Of a stretch of DNA of 24,900 nucleotides, positions 7,378-14,794 are shown one piece after another; the stretch's first letter is position 1, and each line of letters opens with the position of its first letter. The notes below the pieces were generated by a model that saw only the letters and a list, made by a program, of their open reading frames with translations, did not search any database and had not been told where the DNA came from. Made by a program: the position numbers and the translations under genes. The stretch covers positions 1-24,900 of the forward strand of contig DFFO01000091.1 in assembly GCA_002369255.1 (NCBI GenBank), given 5' to 3'. The DNA is from Lachnospiraceae bacterium UBA3774 (GTDB taxonomy: Bacteria; Bacillota; Clostridia; Lachnospirales; Lachnospiraceae).

Positions 7378-7403
7378 ATAAAGCCGGAAGATTCCGGCTT
7401 TAT
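7378..7403. terminator. Bidirectional terminator between the exporter operon and gerW
   Basis: ATAAAGCCGGAA (7378-7389) and TTCCGGCTTTAT (7392-7403) form a perfect 12-bp inverted repeat around two bases (in practice a 10-bp stem with a small loop). On the minus strand it is followed by TTTAAG and contains the gerW stop codon (7400-7402). On the plus strand it lies about 24 bases after the exporter ATPase gene. Confidence 0.85.
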
Positions 7404-7807
7404 TCAACTGTCTTTTCTTCTTTTGCGTCGTTTACTTCACGGGCAAGATCTTCGTCGTCGATCTTTGTCTTTCCCGCAAAACGGTTTACGACCTCGGGGA
7501 TGATATCAAGCGCTTTCATTGCCGTGGTCTGATCCTTGATATTCAGTATCCTCACAGCGCCGTTTTTTATCATCAAAATCGCCGTGGGAGAAAGCTTTGC
7601 GCCCATGCCTCCCGCTTCTCTGTCGCGTTTTTTTTCGGAGTTTACCGCAGCTCCCGCGCCGATGCCTATGCTGACGTCAACAAGAGGGAGCAGTACCGTA
7701 TCATCGACTTTTATCGGATCTCCGATAACGGTCTTTGCCGACGCGTAACCGCTAAGTCCCTCAAGCAGACTGCTTACTACGCTTCCGAACGAACCATTTC
7801 CTGCCAT
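7400..7807 (-). CDS. gerW: Sporulation protein YtfJ / GerW
   Basis: The 135-residue protein matches the GerW/YtfJ family: the Gly-rich VSIGIGAGAAV, the GGMGAKLSPTAILMI stretch and the hydrophobic DTVLLPLVDV are family hallmarks. In Bacillus subtilis this protein is spore-associated and required for a germination pathway; the exact biochemical role is not known. It follows the DUF2953 gene with 1 base between stop and start, and its AAGGAGG site lies in the end of that gene. The same pair (ytfI-ytfJ) is conserved in spore formers. It is the last gene of the yicC operon, and its stop codon is inside the terminator stem. Its presence supports an endospore-forming lineage. Confidence 0.92.
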   Translation of the reverse strand: MAGNGSFGSVVSSLLEGLSGYASAKTVIGDPIKVDDTVLLPLVDVSIGIGAGAAVNSEKKRDREAGGMGAKLSPTAILMIKNGAVRILNIKDQTTAMKALDIIPEVVNRFAGKTKIDDEDLAREVNDAKEEKTVE

Positions 7808-7808
7808 A

Positions 7809-8804
7809 TCAGTCCTCCTTTTTTATCCAAGACTTGATCTTTTTGTTTCGGTACAATACTATTGCCGCAGCAGCCAGGTGGTTTAACCTGACGCGGCCTT
7901 TTATGAATATGTCGCCTTCGATCACTTCGCTTTTAAACTCGCCTTTAAGGTCAAGGAAGCTCCTTCGAGGCTCAAAAAACATATAATACGCTCCTATGAT
8001 CTTACCGGTAAGAGAAGGATCAGAAAGGCCCAGCACGAGCCGTCCTTTTATCTTGCGCGGTTTGTAATGCTTTAAAAGCAGCAGGAGCTTTTTCTTTATA
8101 AGATTTATCGCTTCGAGATTTTCACGGTCTTCAAAAAATCCCGTTATTTCTTCGTATTTTTCTTCGCCTTTTTTGTACAGTTCAGAAAGTTTTGAAACAA
8201 TACTCTTTATTTTTTCTCTTATGCCCGCCAAAAAGTCTTTGATCTTTTGCTTTAATGATTTTCTCTCTTTGACAAAGGACTCTGCGCTCTCCGCCTCCCT
8301 TGTCTCTCTTACAATCTCTTCAAGGATCCTGACAGAATCCTTCTCAGGCTCTTCTTTATTATCATCCGGGACCTTGTCCGCCTGCGCGATGATGGTCGGG
8401 GTTTCTTGCGGCTGCGCCACCGGAGCGGCCTTTGGCTGCACCTTCGGATCGGCTTCTTTTTTTTCGGGAAAGATCTTATCCAGAATCTTTGCAGTCAGAT
8501 CGCGTCCGTCATCTTCTTTGGGTTCTGATTTTGAAACGGTCTTTTTTATCGGTATCCCGAAAATCCTTATATACAGCGCGGTTCCGTTATCTACGGCAAA
8601 TGAAACGGAAACGATATGCAAAAGCCATGATACGACAGCTTTGCCGCGAAAATCCGGAGCCCTGCCGTCGGCTCTTATACTGTATCTGATCGGGACAAAC
8701 AGGATCGCAAGCACAAGCAGTATCGCCAGACCCACTATAACAGCAAGTATGATCCCGATGATCTTGAGTATTGTAAGAAGTATTGCAGCGATCGTCCCAA
8801 GCAT
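7809..8804 (-). CDS. DUF2953 membrane protein (YtfI-like), partner of GerW
   Basis: A 331-residue protein with a hydrophobic N terminus (about residues 5-37, one or two membrane segments) followed by VPIRYSIRADGR, the usual start of DUF2953 proteins. Residues about 95-210 are a charged linker: first Pro/Gln/Ala-rich, then a Lys/Glu-rich coiled-coil-like stretch. The conserved C-terminal part has KIKGRLVLGLSDPSLTGKIIGAYY and ends in a basic tail. In B. subtilis the corresponding gene ytfI precedes ytfJ, as here. A role at the forespore or mother-cell membrane is inferred from that linkage only. CGGAG 8 bases before the ATG supports the start. The linker looks longer than usual for the family, though I could not align it. 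Confidence 0.85.
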   Translation of the reverse strand: MLGTIAAILLTILKIIGIILAVIVGLAILLVLAILFVPIRYSIRADGRAPDFRGKAVVSWLLHIVSVSFAVDNGTALYIRIFGIPIKKTVSKSEPKEDDGRDLTAKILDKIFPEKKEADPKVQPKAAPVAQPQETPTIIAQADKVPDDNKEEPEKDSVRILEEIVRETREAESAESFVKERKSLKQKIKDFLAGIREKIKSIVSKLSELYKKGEEKYEEITGFFEDRENLEAINLIKKKLLLLLKHYKPRKIKGRLVLGLSDPSLTGKIIGAYYMFFEPRRSFLDLKGEFKSEVIEGDIFIKGRVRLNHLAAAAIVLYRNKKIKSWIKKED

Positions 8805-8817
8805 TTATAAATCTCCG

Positions 8818-9165
8818 TCAGGCTTTGTCGCTTGCGGCCGCGTCCCTGTCCGCCTGTTTCATTTTCAGATAATCCAGGACCACCGCCTCGCCCGTAGCGT
8901 CGTAGGTATCCTGTATTATATCTTTTATCACTTCAAAGCTCTCGTCTTTTGAGGCTGCCAGCCCTATGATGACCGGATCACGATCCGCATAATAAGGCTC
9001 TTTTAGCTCCGCGGCGGTTATGATCTCAAGCTGATTGCCTTTTACCGGAGAAAGAATGACCACAAAAACTCCGGGAAGCAGTTTTCCCTTTTTTATGCCG
9101 CGAATGATTTTTTGTTTGTTTTTTTCAGCACGTTTTCCGACGTACAGAGGAACTATCCATTTCAT
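8818..9165 (-). CDS. Conserved-looking hypothetical protein, 115 residues
   Basis: I do not recognise this family. The protein is soluble with no signal peptide. It has a basic start (MKWIVPLYVGKRAEKNKQKI), hydrophobic strands GVFVVILSP and PVIIGLAAS, then an acidic helix ending in an Ala/Asp/Lys tail. The alternation of strands and helices suggests a small alpha/beta domain. It starts 8 bases after the pgsA stop and ends 13 bases before the DUF2953 gene, so it belongs to the operon and may work with the spore genes or with phospholipid synthesis. No clear Shine-Dalgarno site is seen (AAGACAAG only), so it may depend on coupling to pgsA. That it is a real gene is supported by tight packing and normal composition. 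Confidence 0.75.
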   Translation of the reverse strand: MKWIVPLYVGKRAEKNKQKIIRGIKKGKLLPGVFVVILSPVKGNQLEIITAAELKEPYYADRDPVIIGLAASKDESFEVIKDIIQDTYDATGEAVVLDYLKMKQADRDAAASDKA

Positions 9166-9173
9166 AACTTGTC

Positions 9174-9770
9174 TTAAAGCAAAAGCTCATCCTTAAGAAC
9201 GTGTCTGTTCTTGAAAATATAGTCTATCAGGGAAACGACCGTGAAAATAACCGAAGCATAGATCAGGATTTGTTCAAATACCGCCCACCATCCAAAGTAA
9301 GCCGCTGCCGCGGGAGGAAGATTTACGTGCAGATGAAGAATTACCGCAACGATCATAGTCATTGAAACCACGGTCTTTATCTTGCCCCAGATGCTTGCAG
9401 AGATAACTACTCCGTCCTCGGCGGCTATCAGCCTGATCCCGCTGATGACAAACTCGCGGCAGACTACGATAACAGTCTCCCACGTGTGTATCCTTCCCAT
9501 AGAAGAAAGACAGATAAAAGCGGAACATACAAGCAGTTTGTCCGCGAGAGGATCCATGAATTTCCCGAAATTTGTAACGAGATTTTCTTTACGGGCTATA
9601 TACCCGTCAAAAAAGTCCGTGATACTTGCCAGCACAAACACGCCAAGAGCTATATAATCTCCCGTAGATCCAAGCCCCAGATCTTCGTCGATAAGTATAA
9701 AAAAGACGAAAACAGGAACAAGAAGCAGTCTGAAAACAGTAAGTTTGTTAGGCAAATTCAGTTTCTTCAT
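9174..9770 (-). CDS. pgsA: CDP-diacylglycerol-glycerol-3-phosphate 3-phosphatidyltransferase
   Basis: Makes phosphatidylglycerol phosphate from CDP-diacylglycerol and glycerol-3-phosphate at the membrane. The 198 residues start MKKLNLPNKLTVFRLLLVPVF, typical of PgsA. They carry the CDP-alcohol phosphotransferase motif D55-G56-x2-A59-R60-x8-G69-x3-D73-x3-D77, with several membrane segments on either side. An in-frame ATG at 9794 exists, but the GGGAG site lies between it and the ATG at 9770, 9 bases before the latter, so the shorter form is chosen. The gene then overlaps the end of rimO by 23 bases, pointing to translational coupling. Confidence 0.95.
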   Translation of the reverse strand: MKKLNLPNKLTVFRLLLVPVFVFFILIDEDLGLGSTGDYIALGVFVLASITDFFDGYIARKENLVTNFGKFMDPLADKLLVCSAFICLSSMGRIHTWETVIVVCREFVISGIRLIAAEDGVVISASIWGKIKTVVSMTMIVAVILHLHVNLPPAAAAYFGWWAVFEQILIYASVIFTVVSLIDYIFKNRHVLKDELLL

Positions 9771-11091
9771 CAGATAATTCTCCCGTAAGATCATATTCGG
9801 TCGCTCCGGTCACCGTGACCGTCACGATCTCTCCGCTGATAAAATCCCTGTTACTATCTATAAAAATATATCCGTCAACCTCGGGCGCGTCACGGTAAGT
9901 CCTTGCAACTATTATATCATCTTCGGTGTCGCGTCCTTCTATAAAGACCTTGAGCCGCCTTCCCACAAATTCCTCTGACTTTTCAAGGGAAATCTGCTGC
10001 TGCAAAGTCATGATTTCATCCCTGCGCTTTTTTTTGACGGATTCCAAAATCTGCCCTTTCATCCTTGCTGCCGGCGTCCCGTCCTCTTTTGAGTACGGAA
10101 ATACTCCGAGCCTGTCAAAGCGCATATCCCGAACAAATTTCAAAGTGGCCTCGTGGTCGCTTTGCGTTTCACCGGGAAAACCCGAAATAAGAGTAGTCCT
10201 CAGCGCGATATCCGGCACTTTTTCCCTGATACGGTTTATGGTGCGAACGAGCGACGCTTTGTCGGTGCGCCTTCCCATGGCCTTTAAGACGGCGTCGGAC
10301 GCGCTTTGGACGGGGATGTCAAGGTAATTAACTACTTTTTTATTTGATGCGATCTCATCAAGAAGCTCATCCGTGATTTCTTCCGGATAACAGTACATAA
10401 GTCTTATCCAGCTGAGCTCTTCGATTTCAGAAAGTTTTCGAAGCAAAAGCGGGAGCGTCTTTTTTCCGTACAGATCAAGTCCGTACAGAGTGGTTTCCTG
10501 GGCTACAAGGATCAGTTCTCTGACTCCTCCCGACACAAGCTCTTTTGCCTGTTTCACCAGCTCCTCAATAGGAATGCTGCGGTACGAGCCGCGAACGTAA
10601 GGGATGATGCAATACGTACACCTTTTGTCGCAGCCCTCGGCTATCTTCAGATATGCATAGTGGCCTCCGGTGCAGAGTACTTTCTTTTTGCCCGCGTGAA
10701 CCGGAGCATTTATATCCCCGAGAATACCGGTTTTTCCGTTTTCGGCGATTTTTTCAATGAGAGGGACGATATCCCCATAAGAAGCCGTTCCGAGTATTCC
10801 GTCAACTTCGGGCAGTTCCCGCATGATTTCTTCGGAAAAGCGCTGCGAGAGACACCCCGAAACTATCAGCATGCGGCAGCGTCCGGTCTTTTTGTACGCT
10901 CCCGCCTCGATTATGGCGTTTATGCTTTCTTCCTGCGCGTCGCCTATAAAACAGCAGGAATTTATGATGATTATGTCCGCTTCTGAAATCTCGTCGGTAA
11001 ACAGATATCCGGCCTCCGCAAGGAGACCGAGCATTTCTTCACCGTCGCAAAGATTTTTGTCACAACCGAGAGAATTCAGAAAAATCTTCAT
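9748..11091 (-). CDS. rimO: Ribosomal protein S12 methylthiotransferase RimO
   Basis: Radical-SAM enzyme that adds a methylthio group to the conserved aspartate of ribosomal protein S12. The 447 residues have the N-terminal MTTase domain with cluster cysteines C10, C46 and C80. The radical-SAM motif C154-x3-C158-x2-C161 is in EGCDKRCTYCIIPYVRG. A C-terminal TRAM domain (about 370-438) carries IIVARTYRDAPEVDGYIFI; this sequence and the LGCDKNLCDGEEM start separate RimO from the tRNA enzymes MiaB and MtaB. Its ATG overlaps the rpoZ stop codon (ATGA, 4 bases). The rimO-pgsA order is common in Bacillota. Confidence 0.97.
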   Translation of the reverse strand: MKIFLNSLGCDKNLCDGEEMLGLLAEAGYLFTDEISEADIIIINSCCFIGDAQEESINAIIEAGAYKKTGRCRMLIVSGCLSQRFSEEIMRELPEVDGILGTASYGDIVPLIEKIAENGKTGILGDINAPVHAGKKKVLCTGGHYAYLKIAEGCDKRCTYCIIPYVRGSYRSIPIEELVKQAKELVSGGVRELILVAQETTLYGLDLYGKKTLPLLLRKLSEIEELSWIRLMYCYPEEITDELLDEIASNKKVVNYLDIPVQSASDAVLKAMGRRTDKASLVRTINRIREKVPDIALRTTLISGFPGETQSDHEATLKFVRDMRFDRLGVFPYSKEDGTPAARMKGQILESVKKKRRDEIMTLQQQISLEKSEEFVGRRLKVFIEGRDTEDDIIVARTYRDAPEVDGYIFIDSNRDFISGEIVTVTVTGATEYDLTGELSDEETEFA

Positions 11092-11399
11092 TGTCTGCCG
11101 TCTTCGTCAGCTACGTAACTTTCGTAATTTTCACTGGCTTCGCTGATGATATGGATCTTGTCGTTGTCAAGCTCGTCAACCGCTATTGAAAGAGCTTTTT
11201 TGCTGGCGTCTCTAAGCGGCGGCTTTTCGCCGTTCTTTTTGGCTTTTTCAGCTTTTTTGTATTCGGCAGCAGTTATCTGTCTCGCTCTCTTAGCCGTTCC
11301 AAGCACTATCGAATAGCGGCTGTGAACGATGGGGCTGCCGTCCGTTGAGCCTTCGTTTACCTTTTCCATAAGTTCCTTATAGGAAGGATGAAGCATCAT
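11088..11399 (-). CDS. rpoZ: RNA polymerase omega subunit
   Basis: A 103-residue omega-family protein. MMLHPSYKELMEKV and SRYSIVLGTAKRARQI match the omega core that wraps the beta-prime C terminus and aids polymerase assembly. The KPPLRDASKKALSIAVDELDNDKI stretch is typical of the Gram-positive form. An acidic tail follows. AAGGAG about 10 bases before the first of two consecutive ATGs supports that start and lies within the end of gmk. The gmk-rpoZ pair is nearly universal and supports the call. Confidence 0.93.
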   Translation of the reverse strand: MMLHPSYKELMEKVNEGSTDGSPIVHSRYSIVLGTAKRARQITAAEYKKAEKAKKNGEKPPLRDASKKALSIAVDELDNDKIHIISEASENYESYVADEDGRQ

Positions 11400-11404
11400 G
11401 GTCT

Positions 11405-12049
11405 TTAATCTCCTTGTTTTATATATCTTTTTATACCTTCGCAGATCTCCTGCGAAAGGCTAAGGTTTTCAAGTCTTGTTTTTTTGTCCTGCTTTCCCGA
11501 TTCGATAAACGCCTCGAATTCACGGACGCACTGATCGATATCGGTATTTTTGAGGATGCAGCCGTACTCTCCCGCAAAGGAAGCTTCCTGAATGGCTCTG
11601 CTGAGCCTGGTCCTGACCTGATCCTCATCTTCGGTGCCTCTGCCGCGAAGCCTTTGTATCAGTTCCTCACAGCTCGGCGGTATTACAAATACCGTAAGCG
11701 CTTTTTCAACGTTTGCGGTAACCTGCTGCATTCCGTTTACCTCGATGTCCAGGATAATGTTTTTTCCTTCAGACTGCATCTTTTCAATCGGTCCGCGCGG
11801 TGTTCCGTAATAATTGTATCCGTACCTGGTATACTCGAGCAGCTCATGGTCAAGGATCATTCTTTCGAATTCGTCCTCATCCACAAAATAGTAATCTTTT
11901 CCTTCTTCCTCGCAAAATCTGGGCTCGCGTGTAGTCGCAGAAACCGAGAACGCATACTCGTCCGGATGCCTTCGGCGAAGCTCCGATATGACGGTTCCTT
12001 TTCCCACTCCTGAGAAACCCGATACGATTATCAGTTTTCCTTTTGCCAT
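11405..12049 (-). CDS. gmk: Guanylate kinase
   Basis: Phosphorylates GMP/dGMP with ATP. The 214 residues begin MAKGKLIIVSGFSGVGKGT, with the P-loop at about residues 11-18. The GMP-binding segment reads SVSATTREPRFCEEEGKDYYFV; the family usually has TTR-x-PR-x-GE-x-G, so C and E replace the usual spacing, but the key TTR and Tyr residues remain. YGYNYYGTPR and the GRGTEDEDQVRTRL lid are also present. AGAGG lies 4-5 bases before the ATG. It follows yicC after 10 bases. The small remA/DUF370 gene found between yicC and gmk in many relatives is absent. Confidence 0.96.
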   Translation of the reverse strand: MAKGKLIIVSGFSGVGKGTVISELRRRHPDEYAFSVSATTREPRFCEEEGKDYYFVDEDEFERMILDHELLEYTRYGYNYYGTPRGPIEKMQSEGKNIILDIEVNGMQQVTANVEKALTVFVIPPSCEELIQRLRGRGTEDEDQVRTRLSRAIQEASFAGEYGCILKNTDIDQCVREFEAFIESGKQDKKTRLENLSLSQEICEGIKRYIKQGD

Positions 12050-12059
12050 AAAACCTCTT

Positions 12060-12944
12060 TTATTCTATATTCTGAACCTGTTCGCGTATCTTTTCGATAG
12101 TTGTTTTCAGAAGAACAGCCACCTGCGATATACCGATATCTCCGGATTTGCTGAGAGTCGTATTGGCTTCTCTGTTCATTTCCTGAGCAATGAAATCAAG
12201 CTTCTTTCCGACAGGCTCTGCCGCGTCGCACAAAAGCGCTTCTTTCATGCTTTCGATATGACTTTTCAGGCGGACCGTTTCTTCGTCCACGCAGGTTTTG
12301 TCCGCAAAAACAGCAACTTCCGTAAGTATACGGTTTTCGTCGATTTCAACGTTCCCGAGATATTCCTTTATCTTTTCCGAAAGCTTTTCTTTGTATTTTT
12401 CGATGACCAGCGGCGAAGCCTTTTCTATCTCGTCAACGCTTTTGCGCATCTCGTCGAGCTTTAAAAGTATATCGCCGGAAAGTCTTTCTCCTTCGTCGGC
12501 GCGATGCTTTGCAAAGAGCACGGCAGCAGCCGAAACGCTTTCCTTAAGAAGCGAGGCTATTTCCTCGTCTTCTCCGTCCGCTTCGCAAACGGTAACGACC
12601 TCCGGCATTGAAGCCACGTCTTTGAGCGAGATCTCATCTGAAAGACCGAGCTCGGTCTTTATCTGTGTAAAGATATCGAAATATTCTTTCGCAAGCTCTG
12701 AATTGTAACGCACGGCTCTGTCTCCCGCGCCGAACACTTCCACTCCTATAAAAACGTCGATTTTTCCTCTGGCGGCATAGTTTTTGACAATTCCGCGGAT
12801 CTCGTTTTCAAAGCCGGCCAATCTGTGAGGAAGTTTTACGTTTATATCAAGGTATTTGTGATTGACTGATTTTAGTTCTGCAGTGATCTTGTATTTTTCG
12901 TTCTGCGCGATGCCTCTGCCGAAGCCTGTCATGCTGTAAATCAT
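12060..12944 (-). CDS. yicC: YicC family protein (probable endoribonuclease)
   Basis: The 294-residue protein starts MIYSMTGFGRG, the signature YicC N terminus, and contains ELKSVNHKYLDINVKLP. It ends with the DUF1732 part, EMNREANTTLSKSGDIGIS followed by VLLKTTIEKIREQVQNIE. E. coli YicC has been reported as an RNase, and B. subtilis YloC is its counterpart; the target here is unknown. The frame can begin four codons earlier at 12956, but AAAGG would then touch the ATG. AAAGGATGAG fits the ATG at 12944 and the family's usual start. It is the first gene of an eight-gene operon read from the promoter at 12986-13015. Confidence 0.93.
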   Translation of the reverse strand: MIYSMTGFGRGIAQNEKYKITAELKSVNHKYLDINVKLPHRLAGFENEIRGIVKNYAARGKIDVFIGVEVFGAGDRAVRYNSELAKEYFDIFTQIKTELGLSDEISLKDVASMPEVVTVCEADGEDEEIASLLKESVSAAAVLFAKHRADEGERLSGDILLKLDEMRKSVDEIEKASPLVIEKYKEKLSEKIKEYLGNVEIDENRILTEVAVFADKTCVDEETVRLKSHIESMKEALLCDAAEPVGKKLDFIAQEMNREANTTLSKSGDIGISQVAVLLKTTIEKIREQVQNIE

Positions 12945-12985
12945 TGATGATCTCATCCTTTGCGGAAAATGAATATATCTACGCT

Positions 12986-13015
12986 ATTATAACATAAGTT
13001 TTAAGCCTGTGCCAC
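12986..13015 (-). promoter_or_regulatory. Probable sigma-A promoter of the yicC-gmk-rpoZ-rimO-pgsA-gerW operon
   Basis: On the minus strand GTGGCA (13010-13015), an 18-base spacer, then a perfect TATAAT (12986-12991) with TG at the extended -10 position. The -35 lies in the last codons of rqcH. Transcription would begin near 12979, about 35 bases before the yicC ATG. No terminator separates rqcH from it, so read-through is also possible. Confidence 0.65.
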
Positions 13016-14704
13016 AAGAGAAAAGTTCGTATGATAAATGACCATGCCGCATCTTGAACCCGGCGGTTTTTTCAGGTTTTTGCGTTTGGTATAATCAATA
13101 TCGACTTTTTCTTTGCTGCCTGCCGACGAATATTTTGCGGCAAGAGCTCCCGCCTTTTCAAATATCAAATCAGGCAATTCGCGGCCGCCTGTCTTTACGA
13201 TAACGTGCGCGCCGGGACGCCCTTTGGCATGGAACCACCAGTCCTCCGGCTCGGCAAGCCGGAAAGTCACGTATTCGTTTTGATAATTGTTCTTGCCGAC
13301 GTATACGTCAAAACCGTCTATTACGAAATGAAGAGGTTCGCCCGCTCCGGCCTTCGTCTGTTTTTCTTTTTTTGCGGGATGGTTTTTGATAAAACCGGCC
13401 GAGACAAGCTCTTTCTTGATCTCATCTATGTCCTGCGCCGTCTGAGCCATATCTATCCAGGTGCGTATCTCGGACAGGTGCTCGACTTCGCGGCGCGAGA
13501 TCTCTATACGTTCCCTGAGAGCTGCCGCAGTGCGCGACAGCTTCTGATACCGCTCATAATATTTTGCGGCATTTTCCCTTACGGAAAGCCTTTCGTCAAG
13601 AGGGATGACGACCTGACTGCCGCCGTTATTGTAATCGCTTACCGTCGCCTGTTTTATACCGCTTCCAAGCTCGTGCGCGTAAGCAAAAAGCAGTTCTCCG
13701 TACAATCTGTATTTGTCGCGCTTTTCAGTATCTTTCATCTGGCAAAGCTGCAGATCGAGCTTTTTGGATTCACGCGAGAGAATAACGTCCGTCTGCTTGC
13801 GAAGATCGGCGGTTTTTTGGCGCATCCGCGTCCTTTGTTCCTTTTCGGAATAATAGCTTTCAAGCATCTGTGAAGCGTCTCTTGCCGCGACGCTTTCACA
13901 GCTTTTGTAGATATCGAGCCTTATTGAGGCAAACTCTATAGGTTCACCGTTACGGTATATAATATTCGGGGTAAAACTGCCGCTTCTGACATGATCCGCA
14001 AGTCCTTCAAAAGCGTTCCATATATTTTCGGCTTTATCTATATTTGCGGGAAGATCCGGGTCTGCGCCGGCCCTGTGACATATTTCTTCGGCCATTACGG
14101 GGCTGATCCCGCTGTAGGTCCCTACGAGCGTCTTTGCAAGAGGCCTATCTAAAAGTATCTCCGAGATAAAGTCTTCTCTGCTCTCGGCAAGAGGGTTCTT
14201 TTTCTGAAGCTCCTTCGGGAGAAAATATTTTCTGCCGGGAAGCACTTCTCTGACGGAGCTTATATGCGCCGGGATCCTTTTGATGCTGTCTATGATAATA
14301 TCGTTTTCATCGGTAAAAATGATATTGCTGTGTTTTCCCATAAGCTCGATTATAAGACTCTTTTGTGCGAGATCTCCCATTTCGTCCATGTGCTCGGCGC
14401 TGATGCGGATGATCCTCTCAAGGCCCGGCTGGGTGACCGAAATGATCCTCGCGTTTCCGATATGTTTGCGAAGAAGCATGCAAAAACCCGGAGCCGTCAT
14501 AGGCGCCGGTTTTGTTTTTTCGGTAAAATAGACCAGCGGAAGTGACGCTCCCGCGGATATAAGTAGTTTTTTTTGTCCCTGCGAAGTTGCAAGAGTCAGA
14601 ATCAACTCGTCGGATTCGGGTTGGGCGATCTTTGAAATACGCCCGCCGATCAGAACCTGCATATCCGAAACGATATTTGCTACTGTGATCCCGTCAAAAG
14701 CCAT
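13001..14704 (-). CDS. rqcH: RqcH / NFACT family ribosome-associated quality control protein
   Basis: Homologue of Rqc2/FbpA, which binds stalled 50S-peptidyl-tRNA complexes and recruits tRNA-Ala to add alanine tails. The 567 residues show the NFACT-N domain (MAFDGITVANIVSDM; FCMLLRKHIGNARI; IELMGKHSNIIFTD). A helix-hairpin-helix piece is near 199-213 (GISPVMAEEICHRAG). A charged coiled coil spans about 285-430, and the NFACT-R domain about 455-560 (WWFHAKGRPGAHVIVK; KVDIDYTKRKNLKKPPG). The acidic-Arg pair needed for tRNA selection in B. subtilis (Asp97-Arg98) is Glu96-Arg97 here. CGGGAG 6 bases before the ATG is a good ribosome binding site. Older annotations call this family fibronectin-binding protein. 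Confidence 0.95.
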   Translation of the reverse strand: MAFDGITVANIVSDMQVLIGGRISKIAQPESDELILTLATSQGQKKLLISAGASLPLVYFTEKTKPAPMTAPGFCMLLRKHIGNARIISVTQPGLERIIRISAEHMDEMGDLAQKSLIIELMGKHSNIIFTDENDIIIDSIKRIPAHISSVREVLPGRKYFLPKELQKKNPLAESREDFISEILLDRPLAKTLVGTYSGISPVMAEEICHRAGADPDLPANIDKAENIWNAFEGLADHVRSGSFTPNIIYRNGEPIEFASIRLDIYKSCESVAARDASQMLESYYSEKEQRTRMRQKTADLRKQTDVILSRESKKLDLQLCQMKDTEKRDKYRLYGELLFAYAHELGSGIKQATVSDYNNGGSQVVIPLDERLSVRENAAKYYERYQKLSRTAAALRERIEISRREVEHLSEIRTWIDMAQTAQDIDEIKKELVSAGFIKNHPAKKEKQTKAGAGEPLHFVIDGFDVYVGKNNYQNEYVTFRLAEPEDWWFHAKGRPGAHVIVKTGGRELPDLIFEKAGALAAKYSSAGSKEKVDIDYTKRKNLKKPPGSRCGMVIYHTNFSLVAQA

Positions 14705-14721
14705 AATAATCTCCCGGAATT

Positions 14722-14750
14722 ATTATAACCTATTTAACCGCAAAACAAAA
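14722..14750 (-). promoter_or_regulatory. Possible promoter of rqcH
   Basis: A perfect TATAAT lies at 14722-14727 on the minus strand, 17 bases after a poor -35 (TTTTGT, 14745-14750) in the tail of the preceding terminator. Transcription would start near 14715, only about 10 bases before the start codon, so the leader would be very short and the site is uncertain. Confidence 0.35.
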
Positions 14751-14776
14751 GCCTCTCAGCATGAAGTGAGAGGCTT
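14749..14776 (-). terminator. Terminator of the first degV gene
   Basis: AAGCCTCTCA (14749-14758) and TGAGAGGCTT (14767-14776) form a perfect 10-bp stem with an 8-base loop. On the minus strand it is followed by TTGTTTTG. It lies 18 bases after the degV stop codon. Confidence 0.85.
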
Positions 14777-14794
14777 GATTGCTGTATGGATGAC

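Noticed and set aside
11414..12013. Plus-strand open frame of 199 codons
   Set aside because: It is antisense to guanylate kinase, which is certain from its P-loop and operon position.
13205..13873. Plus-strand open frame of 222 codons
   Set aside because: It is antisense to rqcH within the NFACT-R and coiled-coil coding part, and has no family features.
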